NCBI GenBank assembly: GCA_964599635.1
Contig: CAZRGM010000004.1
Location: forward strand, 1 to 32,271
DNA from: WJMT01 sp964599635
GTDB taxonomy: Bacteria; Acidobacteriota; Aminicenantia; Aminicenantales; Aminicenantaceae
Length of the DNA: 32,271 bases
Reading direction: 5' to 3'
Shown here: positions 22,639 through 29,622 of the stretch, in pieces
Layout of the letters: each line of letters starts with the position of its first letter
How positions within the stretch are numbered: position 1 is the first letter of the stretch
The notes under the pieces: model-generated
What the model was told of the DNA's origin: nothing
Seen by the model: only the letters and a program-made list of their open reading frames with translations
The model's database searches: none
Program-made: the position numbers and the translations under genes

Positions 22639-24386
22639 GTTTTTCCTGTGTTTGAGTTTTGGGCTGCTATGATAGGCCTGGTGGCTTCATTTTCAGGAAA
22701 GATTCCCATATATCGAAGGGCTTTAGAAACTGTCTTTTTGAAAACAGGTGCTGAAACCTGGCTTCCATAATAGGGCCCTTTTGGATCATCGATCACAATG
22801 ATTATCGATAGGGCCGGATGATCCACAGGAATGAATCCCATAAAAACTGAAGTGTGGGCCCCAGAAGTATAGCCGCCTGTTTCAGGATTTATTTTCTGAG
22901 CTGTCCCGGTTTTTCCAGCCGCTTCATACCCGTTCACCTGGGCTGTTCTTCCTGTTCCCTCTGTCACAACTCTTTTCAGCATTTCTTTGATTTGAAGAGC
23001 GGTTTTTTCTGACAGGACCCTTTTAGGTACCGCGTCCTGTCCTGATTCGTTTAACTCGGGATGGCTCCCTTTTTTTATAATGGTAAAAGGAATTTGGATG
23101 CCGTTATTGGCAATAATGTTCAGAGTGTTTAAAAGCTGAAGGGCGGTCACTGAAATTTCATATCCAATAGAGAGAGAGGCCAGTGATAAACGGCTCCACT
23201 GGTCTATGGGATGGAGAATCCCACTTTGCTCTGCAGGAAGCTCTATCCCTGTTTTTTTGCCGAATCCAAAGTCTTTGATCCTCTCGTAGAGGAGTTTTTC
23301 TCCCACAATCTGGCCTATTTGAATAGTCCCTACATTTGAAGAGTGTATGATGACTTCTGGAAATGAAAGAAGATCATATCTGTGATGGTCGTGAAAAATT
23401 TTGTTGGCCACTCTGATGTAACCTTGACTGCAGTCGAAAAATTGTGAGGTGGGGATTTTATTTGATTCAACCGCTGCAGTGAAGGTGACAATTTTAAAAG
23501 TGGATCCCGGATCAAAAACATGATGAATGGCTTTATTGGAATAAAGTGAACGAATGTCCGTTAAAGGATTATTCAGATCGCCTTCAGGAAAGCTTGACAT
23601 GGCAAGGATTTCTCCGGTAGGAGGATGAGAAACAATGATCGTTCCCCATGAAGCGCCAGCCTCGAGGACAGCCTTTTTGAGATTTTCTGCCGCCAAATAC
23701 TGAATGGTTTCATCGATACTGAGAACGAGGTCTTTTCCTGGTTCAGCATGTTTTAGAATCTGAAAGCTGTATTCTTTTCTTCTTGCATCTTTATAGTTCA
23801 GGATAGTTCCTTTTTTGCCTCTTAATATGGAGTCAAATCTGAGTTCAGCTCCGCTTATTCCCTTTTCGGAAAAATCGATGCGGCCGATGACATGAGACGC
23901 CAGGTCTCTATGAGGATAAAAGCGTTTGCTTTCTTCTAACATGTGAACGCCTTTTAAACTCATGTTGGTCAATATGAGTTCTTTTTCTGGTTCAATCTTT
24001 CTTTTTATGTAAATGAAAGGATCATTGGTTTTTATTTGTGCTTTTATATTTCTTGTCTTTTCAGCAGAAATCCCTAAAATTTTTTTAAGCTGGTTAATCT
24101 TTTTGAATTGTGTTTCCAAGGATTCTTCTTCCACTGTTGAATAAAATACAGATGCTCTTGGTACACTGCATGCGAGTCTCGTGCCTTTCCGGTCGAAAAT
24201 GGTCCCTCTTTGAGGTATGATTTCATCCTTGTTTTGATTTTGTTTTTCTACTTGGTTTTTCAATTCTTGATGCTGGATGACTTGCAGTTGAATCAAGCGG
24301 AGGACAATAAGTGATGTCCATATAGAAAAAATAAAAACCATAAAAAGGGTTCTTCTCACCGTCTTCTTGATCGTCTTTTCATTCAT
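22635..24386 (-). CDS. ftsI: Septal peptidoglycan transpeptidase FtsI (PBP3)
   Basis: A 583-residue monofunctional class B penicillin-binding protein that cross-links septal peptidoglycan with FtsW. A short cytoplasmic tail is followed by one transmembrane helix (about 12-32), the pedestal with IIPQRGTIFDRKGTRLA (56-72), and the transpeptidase domain with the catalytic serine motif STFK (295-298), SSN (349-351) and KTGT (492-495). No PASTA repeats follow, so it is of the FtsI rather than the Gram-positive PBP2x type. It overlaps ftsL upstream and murE downstream by four bases each. Confidence 0.96.
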   Translation of the reverse strand: MNEKTIKKTVRRTLFMVFIFSIWTSLIVLRLIQLQVIQHQELKNQVEKQNQNKDEIIPQRGTIFDRKGTRLACSVPRASVFYSTVEEESLETQFKKINQLKKILGISAEKTRNIKAQIKTNDPFIYIKRKIEPEKELILTNMSLKGVHMLEESKRFYPHRDLASHVIGRIDFSEKGISGAELRFDSILRGKKGTILNYKDARRKEYSFQILKHAEPGKDLVLSIDETIQYLAAENLKKAVLEAGASWGTIIVSHPPTGEILAMSSFPEGDLNNPLTDIRSLYSNKAIHHVFDPGSTFKIVTFTAAVESNKIPTSQFFDCSQGYIRVANKIFHDHHRYDLLSFPEVIIHSSNVGTIQIGQIVGEKLLYERIKDFGFGKKTGIELPAEQSGILHPIDQWSRLSLASLSIGYEISVTALQLLNTLNIIANNGIQIPFTIIKKGSHPELNESGQDAVPKRVLSEKTALQIKEMLKRVVTEGTGRTAQVNGYEAAGKTGTAQKINPETGGYTSGAHTSVFMGFIPVDHPALSIIIVIDDPKGPYYGSQVSAPVFKKTVSKALRYMGIFPENEATRPIIAAQNSNTGKT

Positions 24387-24694
24387 GGTTTCAGGTTATC
24401 TGAATCTCTAAAATCTTCATATATAAACTGTTCTTCTTCAGGTTCTCTCAGAGCAAGATTTTGTTTCGCTTTCCTTTCAACCCTCTCAAGAGACATCAGT
24501 GAAGTTTTTTCTGCTTTTAGAGTTTCAACTTCCTTCTGCAGCTTAAGCACTTTTTCTTCCAAATCTCTTATGGAATAGCCTATTTTTACTGATTCTGCTT
24601 GGCGCCAGATGTAAAAAGTTAAGATAAATATGGTCCCTAGTGTAAACAAAGCAGCACGTATGATCGTATTCTTTTTGAATTTTTTCTTTACCAT
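24383..24694 (-). CDS. ftsL: Cell division protein FtsL
   Basis: A 103-residue bitopic protein: basic N-terminus (VKKKFKKN), one transmembrane helix at about 12-31 (ALFTLGTIFILTFYIW), then a coiled coil with regular leucines (DLEEKVLKLQKEVETLKAEK, 44-63) and a tail. This is the build of FtsL, which pairs with FtsB and FtsQ in the periplasm and activates FtsWI. Sequence alone would be weak, but the position between rsmH and ftsI is the conserved ftsL place. Start overlaps the rsmH stop and stop overlaps the ftsI start. Confidence 0.88.
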   Translation of the reverse strand: MVKKKFKKNTIIRAALFTLGTIFILTFYIWRQAESVKIGYSIRDLEEKVLKLQKEVETLKAEKTSLMSLERVERKAKQNLALREPEEEQFIYEDFRDSDNLKP

Positions 24695-25590
24695 CAGAGA
24701 TTCCTTGAAACTCTCAATTTTGCAGACCTTGCTCTAGAATTCGCTTCAATCTCTTTTTGACTGGGAGTCACAGGCTTTTGGGTTAATAAGGATATCAGAG
24801 GGGGGTTGTCCTTCGGTGAAGCGAGCCTTTTCATTGTGCGCTTCACAATCCTGTCTTCCAGAGAATGGAAGGAAATAACCGCCGTGCGGGTGTTTTTAGG
24901 GGTGAGTTGGATTATATTTTCCAGGAATCTATCCAGGCTTTTGAGTTCCTGATTGACTTCAATCCGCAGAGCCTGAAAAATCCTGGCTGCTGGATGAGTC
25001 CTTCCTTTCTGGGGTCTCCATCTGAAGATATCCTCAGTTAGTTTAAGAAGCTGTTCAGTGGTATTGATTTCCTCATTTTTTCTTCTTGCATATATTTCTT
25101 TGGCTAAAATTTTAGCCTGTCTCAATTCGCCATATTCTCTAAATATATGAGCCAGCTTTTTTTCTGAGCTTTCGTTTATTATTTTAGAAGCAGTGGTTTT
25201 GTTTCTCAGATCCATGCGCATGTCCAAAGGCCCTTTTTTACGGTAGCTGAATCCTCTTTTTGGGTCGTCGAGCTGAAAGGAAGACACCCCTAGATCCAAT
25301 AAAATTCCAAGAAGTGAAGAAAAATCTATCTTTAATTCCGGAATGTATCTAAAGTCAGAGTGGTATAAGGTAGCTCTTTCTGCAAATTCCATGAGATTCT
25401 TTTTGGCTTCCATAAGAGATTCTTCATCTATATCGAATCCTATGACTTGGGCTTTTTTATTGCGTTTTAGAATTTCAGCAGAATGTCCTCCTAAGCCAAT
25501 GGTGCAGTCCAGGTAAACGCCTTCCCTTTGGATATCCAAATAGGACATAACTTCCTCAAGGAGCACGGGGATATGAGCCGCTTTGCTCAT
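24694..25590 (-). CDS. rsmH: 16S rRNA (cytosine-1402 N4)-methyltransferase
   Basis: SAM-dependent methyltransferase (formerly MraW) that methylates C1402 of 16S rRNA in the ribosomal P site. The 298-residue protein opens with HIPVLLEEVMSYL, has the SAM loop YLDCTIGLGGHSAEIL (26-41), then GILLDLGVSSFQLDDPKRGFSY and the C-terminal AVISFHSLEDRIVKR block, all strongly conserved in the family. Its ATG overlaps the mraZ stop. Standard second gene of dcw clusters. Confidence 0.97.
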   Translation of the reverse strand: MSKAAHIPVLLEEVMSYLDIQREGVYLDCTIGLGGHSAEILKRNKKAQVIGFDIDEESLMEAKKNLMEFAERATLYHSDFRYIPELKIDFSSLLGILLDLGVSSFQLDDPKRGFSYRKKGPLDMRMDLRNKTTASKIINESSEKKLAHIFREYGELRQAKILAKEIYARRKNEEINTTEQLLKLTEDIFRWRPQKGRTHPAARIFQALRIEVNQELKSLDRFLENIIQLTPKNTRTAVISFHSLEDRIVKRTMKRLASPKDNPPLISLLTQKPVTPSQKEIEANSRARSAKLRVSRNL

Positions 25591-26054
25591 TATTTATTTT
25601 CCTTAAGTTTTAATTCAGATATCTGATTGAAATCCTCATCTGTTAATGGATTTTTTTCGATTGCTTCTTTCAAGAGATCTTTGTTCCAGATTTCCAGATG
25701 ATCATTAAGACCAACCACTTCGACCTCAGGGCCCAGGTTTGCTTTTTCTTTGAGAGCTTGACTGATTAAGACTCTTCCTTTGGAATCTATTTCGTAATGA
25801 GAACCTTTGACGTTGACTCTGAGCATGAAACTTCTTAACCGGGGTTTGAGCTGAAGAAGACCTTCATCTGTCACTCCAGTCATCTTTTCCCATTTGGGGA
25901 GGGGATAAATTTGGACAGATTGGTCGGTCAGGGAAGTGATGAACACTTCTTTTCCATATTTTTCAAGGATGGCTTCATGAAATTTTGCAGGGATTTTTAT
26001 TCTTCCGCTTTTATCAAAGCGCGCTGTGTAACTTCCAATTAAATAATTTCCCAA
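25590..26054 (-). CDS. mraZ: Transcriptional regulator MraZ
   Basis: A 154-residue protein with the two SpoVT/AbrB-like half domains of MraZ: ARFDKSGRIKIPAKF (10-24) and the second copy YEIDSKGRVLISQALK (81-96). MraZ forms ring-shaped oligomers that bind repeated GGG-containing boxes and control the dcw operon. The only sensible start is a TTG at 26054: upstream in-frame codons offer no start, and the N-terminus is then close to the family's usual length. No clear Shine-Dalgarno is present besides GGGA seven bases before. Remarkably the first codons overlap the last of the candidate MraZ boxes. Confidence 0.93.
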   Translation of the reverse strand: MGNYLIGSYTARFDKSGRIKIPAKFHEAILEKYGKEVFITSLTDQSVQIYPLPKWEKMTGVTDEGLLQLKPRLRSFMLRVNVKGSHYEIDSKGRVLISQALKEKANLGPEVEVVGLNDHLEIWNKDLLKEAIEKNPLTDEDFNQISELKLKENK

Positions 26055-26072
26055 TTTGTCCCGTTTTGTCCC
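26048..26072 (-). promoter_or_regulatory. Probable MraZ operator: three direct boxes with 10-bp period
   Basis: Read on the minus strand: GGGAC (26068-26072), GGGAC (26058-26062), GGGAA (26048-26052), each separated by five A/T-rich bases. Three direct repeats at exactly one helical turn match the MraZ boxes described in E. coli (TGGGN repeats, 5-bp spacers). They lie between the predicted transcription start and codon 2 of mraZ, the last one covering the TTG-GGA codons. Confidence 0.78.
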
Positions 26073-26082
26073 GTTTTTACTG

Positions 26083-26111
26083 AATATAATCTAGAAAGGA
26101 GGCAATGTCAA
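26083..26111 (-). promoter_or_regulatory. mraZp: Promoter of the dcw operon (Pmra)
   Basis: TTGACA (-35, 26106-26111) and TATATT (-10, 26083-26088) are separated by exactly 17 bp, the best sigma70-type promoter in the window. Transcription should begin near 26076, leaving a leader of only about 22 nt before the mraZ TTG, almost all of it occupied by the MraZ boxes. Confidence 0.75.
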
Positions 26112-26142
26112 GGAAAAATAGGGAAAAAATTATTCTTTTTAT

Positions 26143-26391
26143 TTAGTTTTTTTTCTCTTCTAAAAGGGCTTTGGCTTTTTTGTAATCTTTTTCATCCACC
26201 ATCACTCTGATTTTTCCCAGTCCATCGGCTGAAAAAGCATGAACTGATTGAACTACCAGCCCTTTGAGAACAGGGTTGATGCCAAAGGATTTTAAAAAGC
26301 TTTTGATGACTTCAGCTTCCACAGGTCCTTGAACTGTTATGATTTCAATCAGGTTTATGTCTCGGGATTTATTTCTGGGTTTGTTTTTCAT
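26143..26391 (-). CDS. DUF2007 family small protein
   Basis: An 82-residue protein whose core (LIEIITVQGPVEAEVIKSFLKSFGINPVLKG) fits DUF2007 / PF09413, a ferredoxin-like alpha-beta fold annotated as a putative signal-transducing domain: a strand, then a helix that begins with PVEAE, then a strand, and the C-terminal IRVMVDEKDYKKAKALLEE helix. The function of the family is not known; the fold resembles regulatory ACT or PII-like domains only loosely. It lies 17 bases behind the Nudix gene in the same direction, so the two may be co-transcribed, and ends about 30 bases before the dcw promoter. I see no terminator in between. Confidence 0.72.
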   Translation of the reverse strand: MKNKPRNKSRDINLIEIITVQGPVEAEVIKSFLKSFGINPVLKGLVVQSVHAFSADGLGKIRVMVDEKDYKKAKALLEEKKN

Positions 26392-26408
26392 TTAAGTTCT
26401 CTGCTTTT

Positions 26409-26846
26409 TTAAGATTGCTTTTTTTGTTTAAAATAATCATCTAAAATTTTTTGATGGTCAAAGGCAAGGGAAAAATTGATTTCTTCTCTTGTAAAAAGAC
26501 CAATTTCTTTGGCATCGTCTCTTGCTTTCGGGACACCTTGCGCTGAGGCGACATAAACAGTTGATATGGTGTGCATTCTGGGATCTCTTTTCGGATCTGA
26601 ATAAGTGTGCATCTGGTACTTGAGAGTGACCTCTAGAGAAGTTTCTTCTTTGGCTTCGCGGACCGCGGCCTCTTCAAGTGATTCTCCATAATCAACAAAT
26701 CCTCCGGGGATGGCCCATCCATAAGGGGGGTTTTTTCTTTTAATGAGGATAATGGCTTGTTGATGATCTTCATTATGAGTTTCTATAATGATATCTACGG
26801 TGGGGATAGGATTCTTGTATTTGTTCATCTCTCCTGGTCTATTCAT
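26409..26846 (-). CDS. Nudix hydrolase
   Basis: A 145-residue Nudix hydrolase, cleaving a nucleoside diphosphate linked to some moiety X. The Nudix box runs from G49 to L71 (G49, E55, R63, E64, E67, E68), with the usual final glycine replaced by S70; the metal-binding glutamates are all present. The preceding KNPPYGWAIPGGFVDYGE and the PTVDIII start recall ADP-ribose pyrophosphatase-like members, but the substrate cannot be read off. Two starts are possible: ATG 26846, which lies inside the end of the family 2 repeat, or ATG 26828, with AGGAG unusually close (2 bases). The protein core begins after both. Confidence 0.88.
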   Translation of the reverse strand: MNRPGEMNKYKNPIPTVDIIIETHNEDHQQAIILIKRKNPPYGWAIPGGFVDYGESLEEAAVREAKEETSLEVTLKYQMHTYSDPKRDPRMHTISTVYVASAQGVPKARDDAKEIGLFTREEINFSLAFDHQKILDDYFKQKKQS

Positions 26847-26965
26847 AAAAAAATGGCGATAATTTTACACCTAACCTTATTTTCAGCGATAAACAGATTT
26901 TTTTCAAGAACAATGATTCAAACATTTTTCTTGTTTGTATTTTCTATTTTAATCGCCATTTTTTT
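26840..26965 (-). repeat. Family 2 repeat, complete copy with 14-bp terminal inverted repeats
   Basis: AAAAAAATGGCGAT (26847-26860) and ATCGCCATTTTTTT (26952-26965) are perfect 14-bp inverted repeats bounding a 119-bp AT-rich element. The interior shares TTTCAGCGAT (26881-26890) and TTCAAGAACAATGA with the copy at 32181-32271, and the similarity includes the flank TATTCAT at 26840-26846. Read towards the Nudix gene it contains TTGAAA (26902-26907), 17 bp, GAAAAT (26879-26884), a promoter-like pair conserved in the other copy. No transposase is encoded. It looks like a miniature inverted-repeat element or a mobile promoter. Confidence 0.8.
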
Positions 26966-26984
26966 CCCTTCCAGGCGAGCCGAT

Positions 26985-27152
26985 ATGAAATTAAGATATG
27001 GCGTTCGCTCGCTAAAGATTTTTAACGCCATTCTTCTTCGTTTTTCTCGGCGCCTGCGTAACTCCCCCCGTCCGTGGGTCAAACATACTCGGCGCCCGGC
27101 TTTGCCGAGTTCCCTCAAAAAACTCATCAGAAGGCTAAATCTTCAATGGCGC
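26985..27152 (-). repeat. Family 1 structured repeat, copy 2 (complete)
   Basis: The core 27016-27152 is the gapless reverse-complement match of 253-389, with 10 differences in 137; similarity to copy 0 runs on to about 26985. All basal stems and the possible pseudoknot are unchanged, while the apical hairpin changes in a compensated way. Next to it ATGGCGTT (26998-27005) and AACGCCAT (27024-27031) form a further inverted repeat. The element fills, together with family 2, the whole 342-bp gap between the Nudix gene and truA; an open frame runs through it upstream of truA but is not a gene. Confidence 0.88.
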
Positions 27153-27154
27153 TC

Positions 27155-27172
27155 CAATCCTACTGCCCGATT
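27155..27172 (+). repeat. 18-bp flanking repeat X, right copy
   Basis: Identical to 401-418 over 18 bp. Here it abuts the 5' end of the family 1 core (which is on the minus strand) and lies 17 bases before the truA ATG. TATAAT follows at 27180-27185, but it is too close to the start codon to act as the truA -10 unless initiation is further downstream. Confidence 0.75.
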
Positions 27173-27188
27173 CATTGGTTATAATGGG

Positions 27189-27917
27189 ATGAAAAACTAT
27201 AAGATAACGATTTGTTATGACGGCACAGACTATCACGGCTGGCAGATCCAGCCCTCAAAGAGAACCATCCAGGGTGTCATTGAAGACGCCCTTTATCCCT
27301 TTAAATCAGAAAGAATTCCTGTCACAGGCGCCGGACGAACAGACGCGGGAGTCCATGCCGCAGGACAAATAGCGAACTTTAAAGCTGACCTGAATATTCC
27401 GGAAAAAAAGCTGTTAAATGCTCTAAATGGACATCTTCCTTCTGATATCCGGATCACAAAAGTGGAAGCTGCTGATAATGATTTTCACTCCAGAAAAAAC
27501 GCCAAATCAAAAATATACCAGTACCGAATATTCAATGCTCTAGATATAACTCCGTTTGAAATAAGATATGTTCTCCATTATCCCGCTCCCCTGGATCTTA
27601 TCGAAATGCAGAAAGCTGCTTCTCTGTTTATTCGAAAAGACGACTTCACATCCTTTTCAGCAAATCAGCTCCGTTGTCCCATCAAAAATGTAATTCGCTC
27701 AGAGATCAAGAAAATTGGCAGAGAATTGGTATACACCGTGGAAGCTGATGGTTTTCTTCAGTATATGGCAAGAACCATGGTGGGAGCACTCCTGGAGATA
27801 GGAAGAAAAAAAATATTGCCGGATGCTATAGACTCATTATTTAAAGAGAAAAAGCGCTCCGCTTTGGTTCCCACAGCTTCTCCCAAAGGCCTCTGCCTTA
27901 TGCAGGTCAAATACTGA
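27189..27917 (+). CDS. truA: tRNA pseudouridine(38-40) synthase
   Basis: Converts uridines 38-40 of the tRNA anticodon arm to pseudouridine. From the ATG at 27189 the protein has 242 residues, normal for TruA, starting MKNYKITICYDGTDYHGWQI. The catalytic aspartate is in GAGRTDAGVHA, followed by the typical NFKAD, ALNGHLPSDIRI, FHSR, KSKIYQYRI and FLQYMARTMVGALLEIGRKK segments. The frame is open far upstream (to 26757), but that stretch is repeat sequence and overlaps the Nudix gene on the other strand. There is no clear Shine-Dalgarno before this ATG. The 3' end faces rimI, five bases away. Confidence 0.96.
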   Translation: MKNYKITICYDGTDYHGWQIQPSKRTIQGVIEDALYPFKSERIPVTGAGRTDAGVHAAGQIANFKADLNIPEKKLLNALNGHLPSDIRITKVEAADNDFHSRKNAKSKIYQYRIFNALDITPFEIRYVLHYPAPLDLIEMQKAASLFIRKDDFTSFSANQLRCPIKNVIRSEIKKIGRELVYTVEADGFLQYMARTMVGALLEIGRKKILPDAIDSLFKEKKRSALVPTASPKGLCLMQVKY

Positions 27918-27922
27918 CAATC

Positions 27923-28384
27923 TCAAATCTTTTTCACCATCACCACCGCATCCTCTATAGGATGGCTGTAGTAACGGCTTCGGATCCCCGCTTCTTTAAA
28001 TCCGAGCTTTTTATACAGAAACCGAGCCGAGTTGTTAGATTCCCTCACTTCAAGAATCACAATCTTGGCTCCCCGGTCCTTTGTCATCTCCAGAATCCTG
28101 TTCAGTACAGAACCCCCGATTCCTCTTCCTCTGAAATCCGGGTGAACCGCAAAATTGCTGATCTGGACTTCTTCTCCTATCTGCCAAAATATTATGTAAC
28201 CTATCACCTGATCAGTCTCAGGATGAATCATCACATAGGGAAAAGAAATATCATAATTCTGTATTTCACCTTCAAAAGATGATAAATGCCATGGATTCGG
28301 AAATGACTTTTTTTCTATATCCATAACCAAAGGGAGATCCCCTCTGGTCATCCTTCGAAGATAAAAGGAATGTTCTGAAGACAA
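27923..28384 (-). CDS. rimI: Ribosomal protein S18-alanine N-acetyltransferase (RimI-like GNAT)
   Basis: A 153-residue GNAT acetyltransferase: N-terminal RRMTRGDLPLVMDIEKKSFPNPW, central VQISNFAVHPDFRGRGIGGSVLNRIL with the acetyl-CoA loop RGRGIG, and ILEVRESNNSARFLYKKLGFKEAGIRSRYY at the C-terminal half, a block characteristic of RimI. RimI acetylates the N-terminal alanine of ribosomal protein S18. Its place directly after tsaB, only seven bases away, is the common tsaB-rimI arrangement and supports the name. The start is taken as the TTG at 28384; an ATG at 28351 has its GAAGG immediately adjacent and would cut into the first strand. Confidence 0.88.
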   Translation of the reverse strand: MSSEHSFYLRRMTRGDLPLVMDIEKKSFPNPWHLSSFEGEIQNYDISFPYVMIHPETDQVIGYIIFWQIGEEVQISNFAVHPDFRGRGIGGSVLNRILEMTKDRGAKIVILEVRESNNSARFLYKKLGFKEAGIRSRYYSHPIEDAVVMVKKI

Positions 28385-28391
28385 AGGTTTG

Positions 28392-29072
28392 CTAATAGTT
28401 TTCCTCCGCTTGTGACTTTCTTAAATAAAGAGGCTCTAATTTTCTAAAGTCAATGCCTTTCCCCTTAAGGAAAATCTCATAACCCAACAACCCGACTTCA
28501 TAAGCCGTAAAAAGGCTTCGCGAAGAAAATCTGGCTTTGTCTTTGATGTATTCAAAAATCTTTTTTCTATACGCCTGGCTACCGCTCCCGATGAAATGGA
28601 TCAATCTGTTTAAAGGAAGTCTGGATAAAAAATGATCCGGAGTGAAGCACCCCTGGGGAATCATCTCTTTCAAATCCAGGCCCTCTGACTCATAGAGGGC
28701 CGCATAAATCTCCCCTTTTTTGGCATCTATGATGGGACAGGCAAGGCGAATATAAGGGTCTTTCAATTTCAGGGCTAAGGCTCTAAGGTTCGAAATCGGT
28801 GCCACAGGACTTTCCGAAATCAGTGCAAATGATTTGATCGTGCTCATCCCGATTCGGATTCCTGTGAAAGAGCCAGGCCCTACAGACAAAGCAAACCCAT
28901 CCATATCTCTGATCTGCAGTCCTTGAGAGCGAAGCATCCAATCAACAGCCGGGAGAAGCCTCTCAGAATGAGTGAGGAGAGAGGCTGAATTGACTTCTGC
29001 AATCAGTTCCTTGTTCTCCAGAAGAGCCGTAGAGCCCGCATAGGATGTGGTATCTGCTGAGAGGATAAACAC
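28392..29072 (-). CDS. tsaB: tRNA threonylcarbamoyladenosine biosynthesis protein TsaB
   Basis: A 226-residue ASKHA-fold protein. TsaB partners with TsaD and TsaE to transfer threonylcarbamoyl to A37 of tRNAs reading ANN codons. The N-terminus FILSADTTSYAGSTAL and GFALSVGPGSFTGIRIGMSTIKSFAL (about 59-84) are the family hallmarks; the C-terminal region is shorter and divergent as is usual. The start is a GTG at 29072, four bases after the leuD-like stop, with GAGGG somewhat far upstream, so translation probably depends on coupling. tsaD and tsaE are not in this window. Confidence 0.93.
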   Translation of the reverse strand: MFILSADTTSYAGSTALLENKELIAEVNSASLLTHSERLLPAVDWMLRSQGLQIRDMDGFALSVGPGSFTGIRIGMSTIKSFALISESPVAPISNLRALALKLKDPYIRLACPIIDAKKGEIYAALYESEGLDLKEMIPQGCFTPDHFLSRLPLNRLIHFIGSGSQAYRKKIFEYIKDKARFSSRSLFTAYEVGLLGYEIFLKGKGIDFRKLEPLYLRKSQAEENY

Positions 29073-29076
29073 CTGG

Positions 29077-29622
29077 TTATTCGTCCCTCATTTTTTTGGC
29101 AAAGGAAAACAATCCCCCCGCCTCATAGATTTGTCTCTGCACTTGGCTCATAGGCTCAACTTCAAAAGAGATTCCTGTTGTTGTATTCCTTGCCTTTCCA
29201 CTCTGGATATTGACCTCTGCCCTGTCTCCTGTTTTAAGGATTCCCTTTTCCACAAGTTTCTCAATATCAGGACATTTTAAAACCGGAAAACCTGAATTCA
29301 CCGCATTCCGAAAATAAATGGCGCCAAAAGACTGGGCAATGATCAGACTTAATCCAAGGGCTGAAAAACAATCCACTGCCTGCTGTCTGGATGATCCAGC
29401 CCCAAAATTTCTTCCAGTCACCAGAATATCTCCCTGCCCCGCCTTAGACGAAAAATCTTTCCATCCTTCCAAATTGCCCAGGGCATAGCGGCCCATCTCG
29501 GAAATTTCAGTTATATGGAGATAGGCATTGTGATAGATCTGATCTGTGTCAATATCTTCTATCAGCTTTCCGCTGTTGTCTTTTAAAACCCACAGTCTTC
29601 CTTGGGAAATAATTCTGCTCAT
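29077..29622 (-). CDS. leuD: Aconitase/isopropylmalate-isomerase-type small subunit (LeuD-like)
   Basis: The 181-residue swivelling domain subunit of a LeuCD/homoaconitase-type hydro-lyase, which isomerises a hydroxy di- or tricarboxylic acid by dehydration and rehydration. The DIDTDQIYH block (23-31), NFGAGSSRQQAVDC (72-85) and AIYFRNAVNSG (101-111) are the family motifs. In the substrate loop, where isopropylmalate and homoaconitate isomerases have YLxx (YLRT or YLRM in enzymes for acidic side chains), this protein has YLHI (34-37), so the substrate is uncertain. It starts immediately after the leuC-like stop with GGAGG nine bases upstream. Confidence 0.85.
   Translation of the reverse strand: MSRIISQGRLWVLKDNSGKLIEDIDTDQIYHNAYLHITEISEMGRYALGNLEGWKDFSSKAGQGDILVTGRNFGAGSSRQQAVDCFSALGLSLIIAQSFGAIYFRNAVNSGFPVLKCPDIEKLVEKGILKTGDRAEVNIQSGKARNTTTGISFEVEPMSQVQRQIYEAGGLFSFAKKMRDE

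Noticed and set aside
26866..26933. Short open frame inside family 2 starting ATGTTT (minus strand) with a similar start in the second copy
   Set aside because: The two copies share only the first codons; one reaches a stop much earlier and the differences are not biased to third codon positions, so protein coding is unlikely.
26757..27188. Upstream extension of the truA frame by 144 codons
   Set aside because: The stretch is made of two intergenic repeats and overlaps the Nudix gene; TruA homologues begin at the ATG at 27189.
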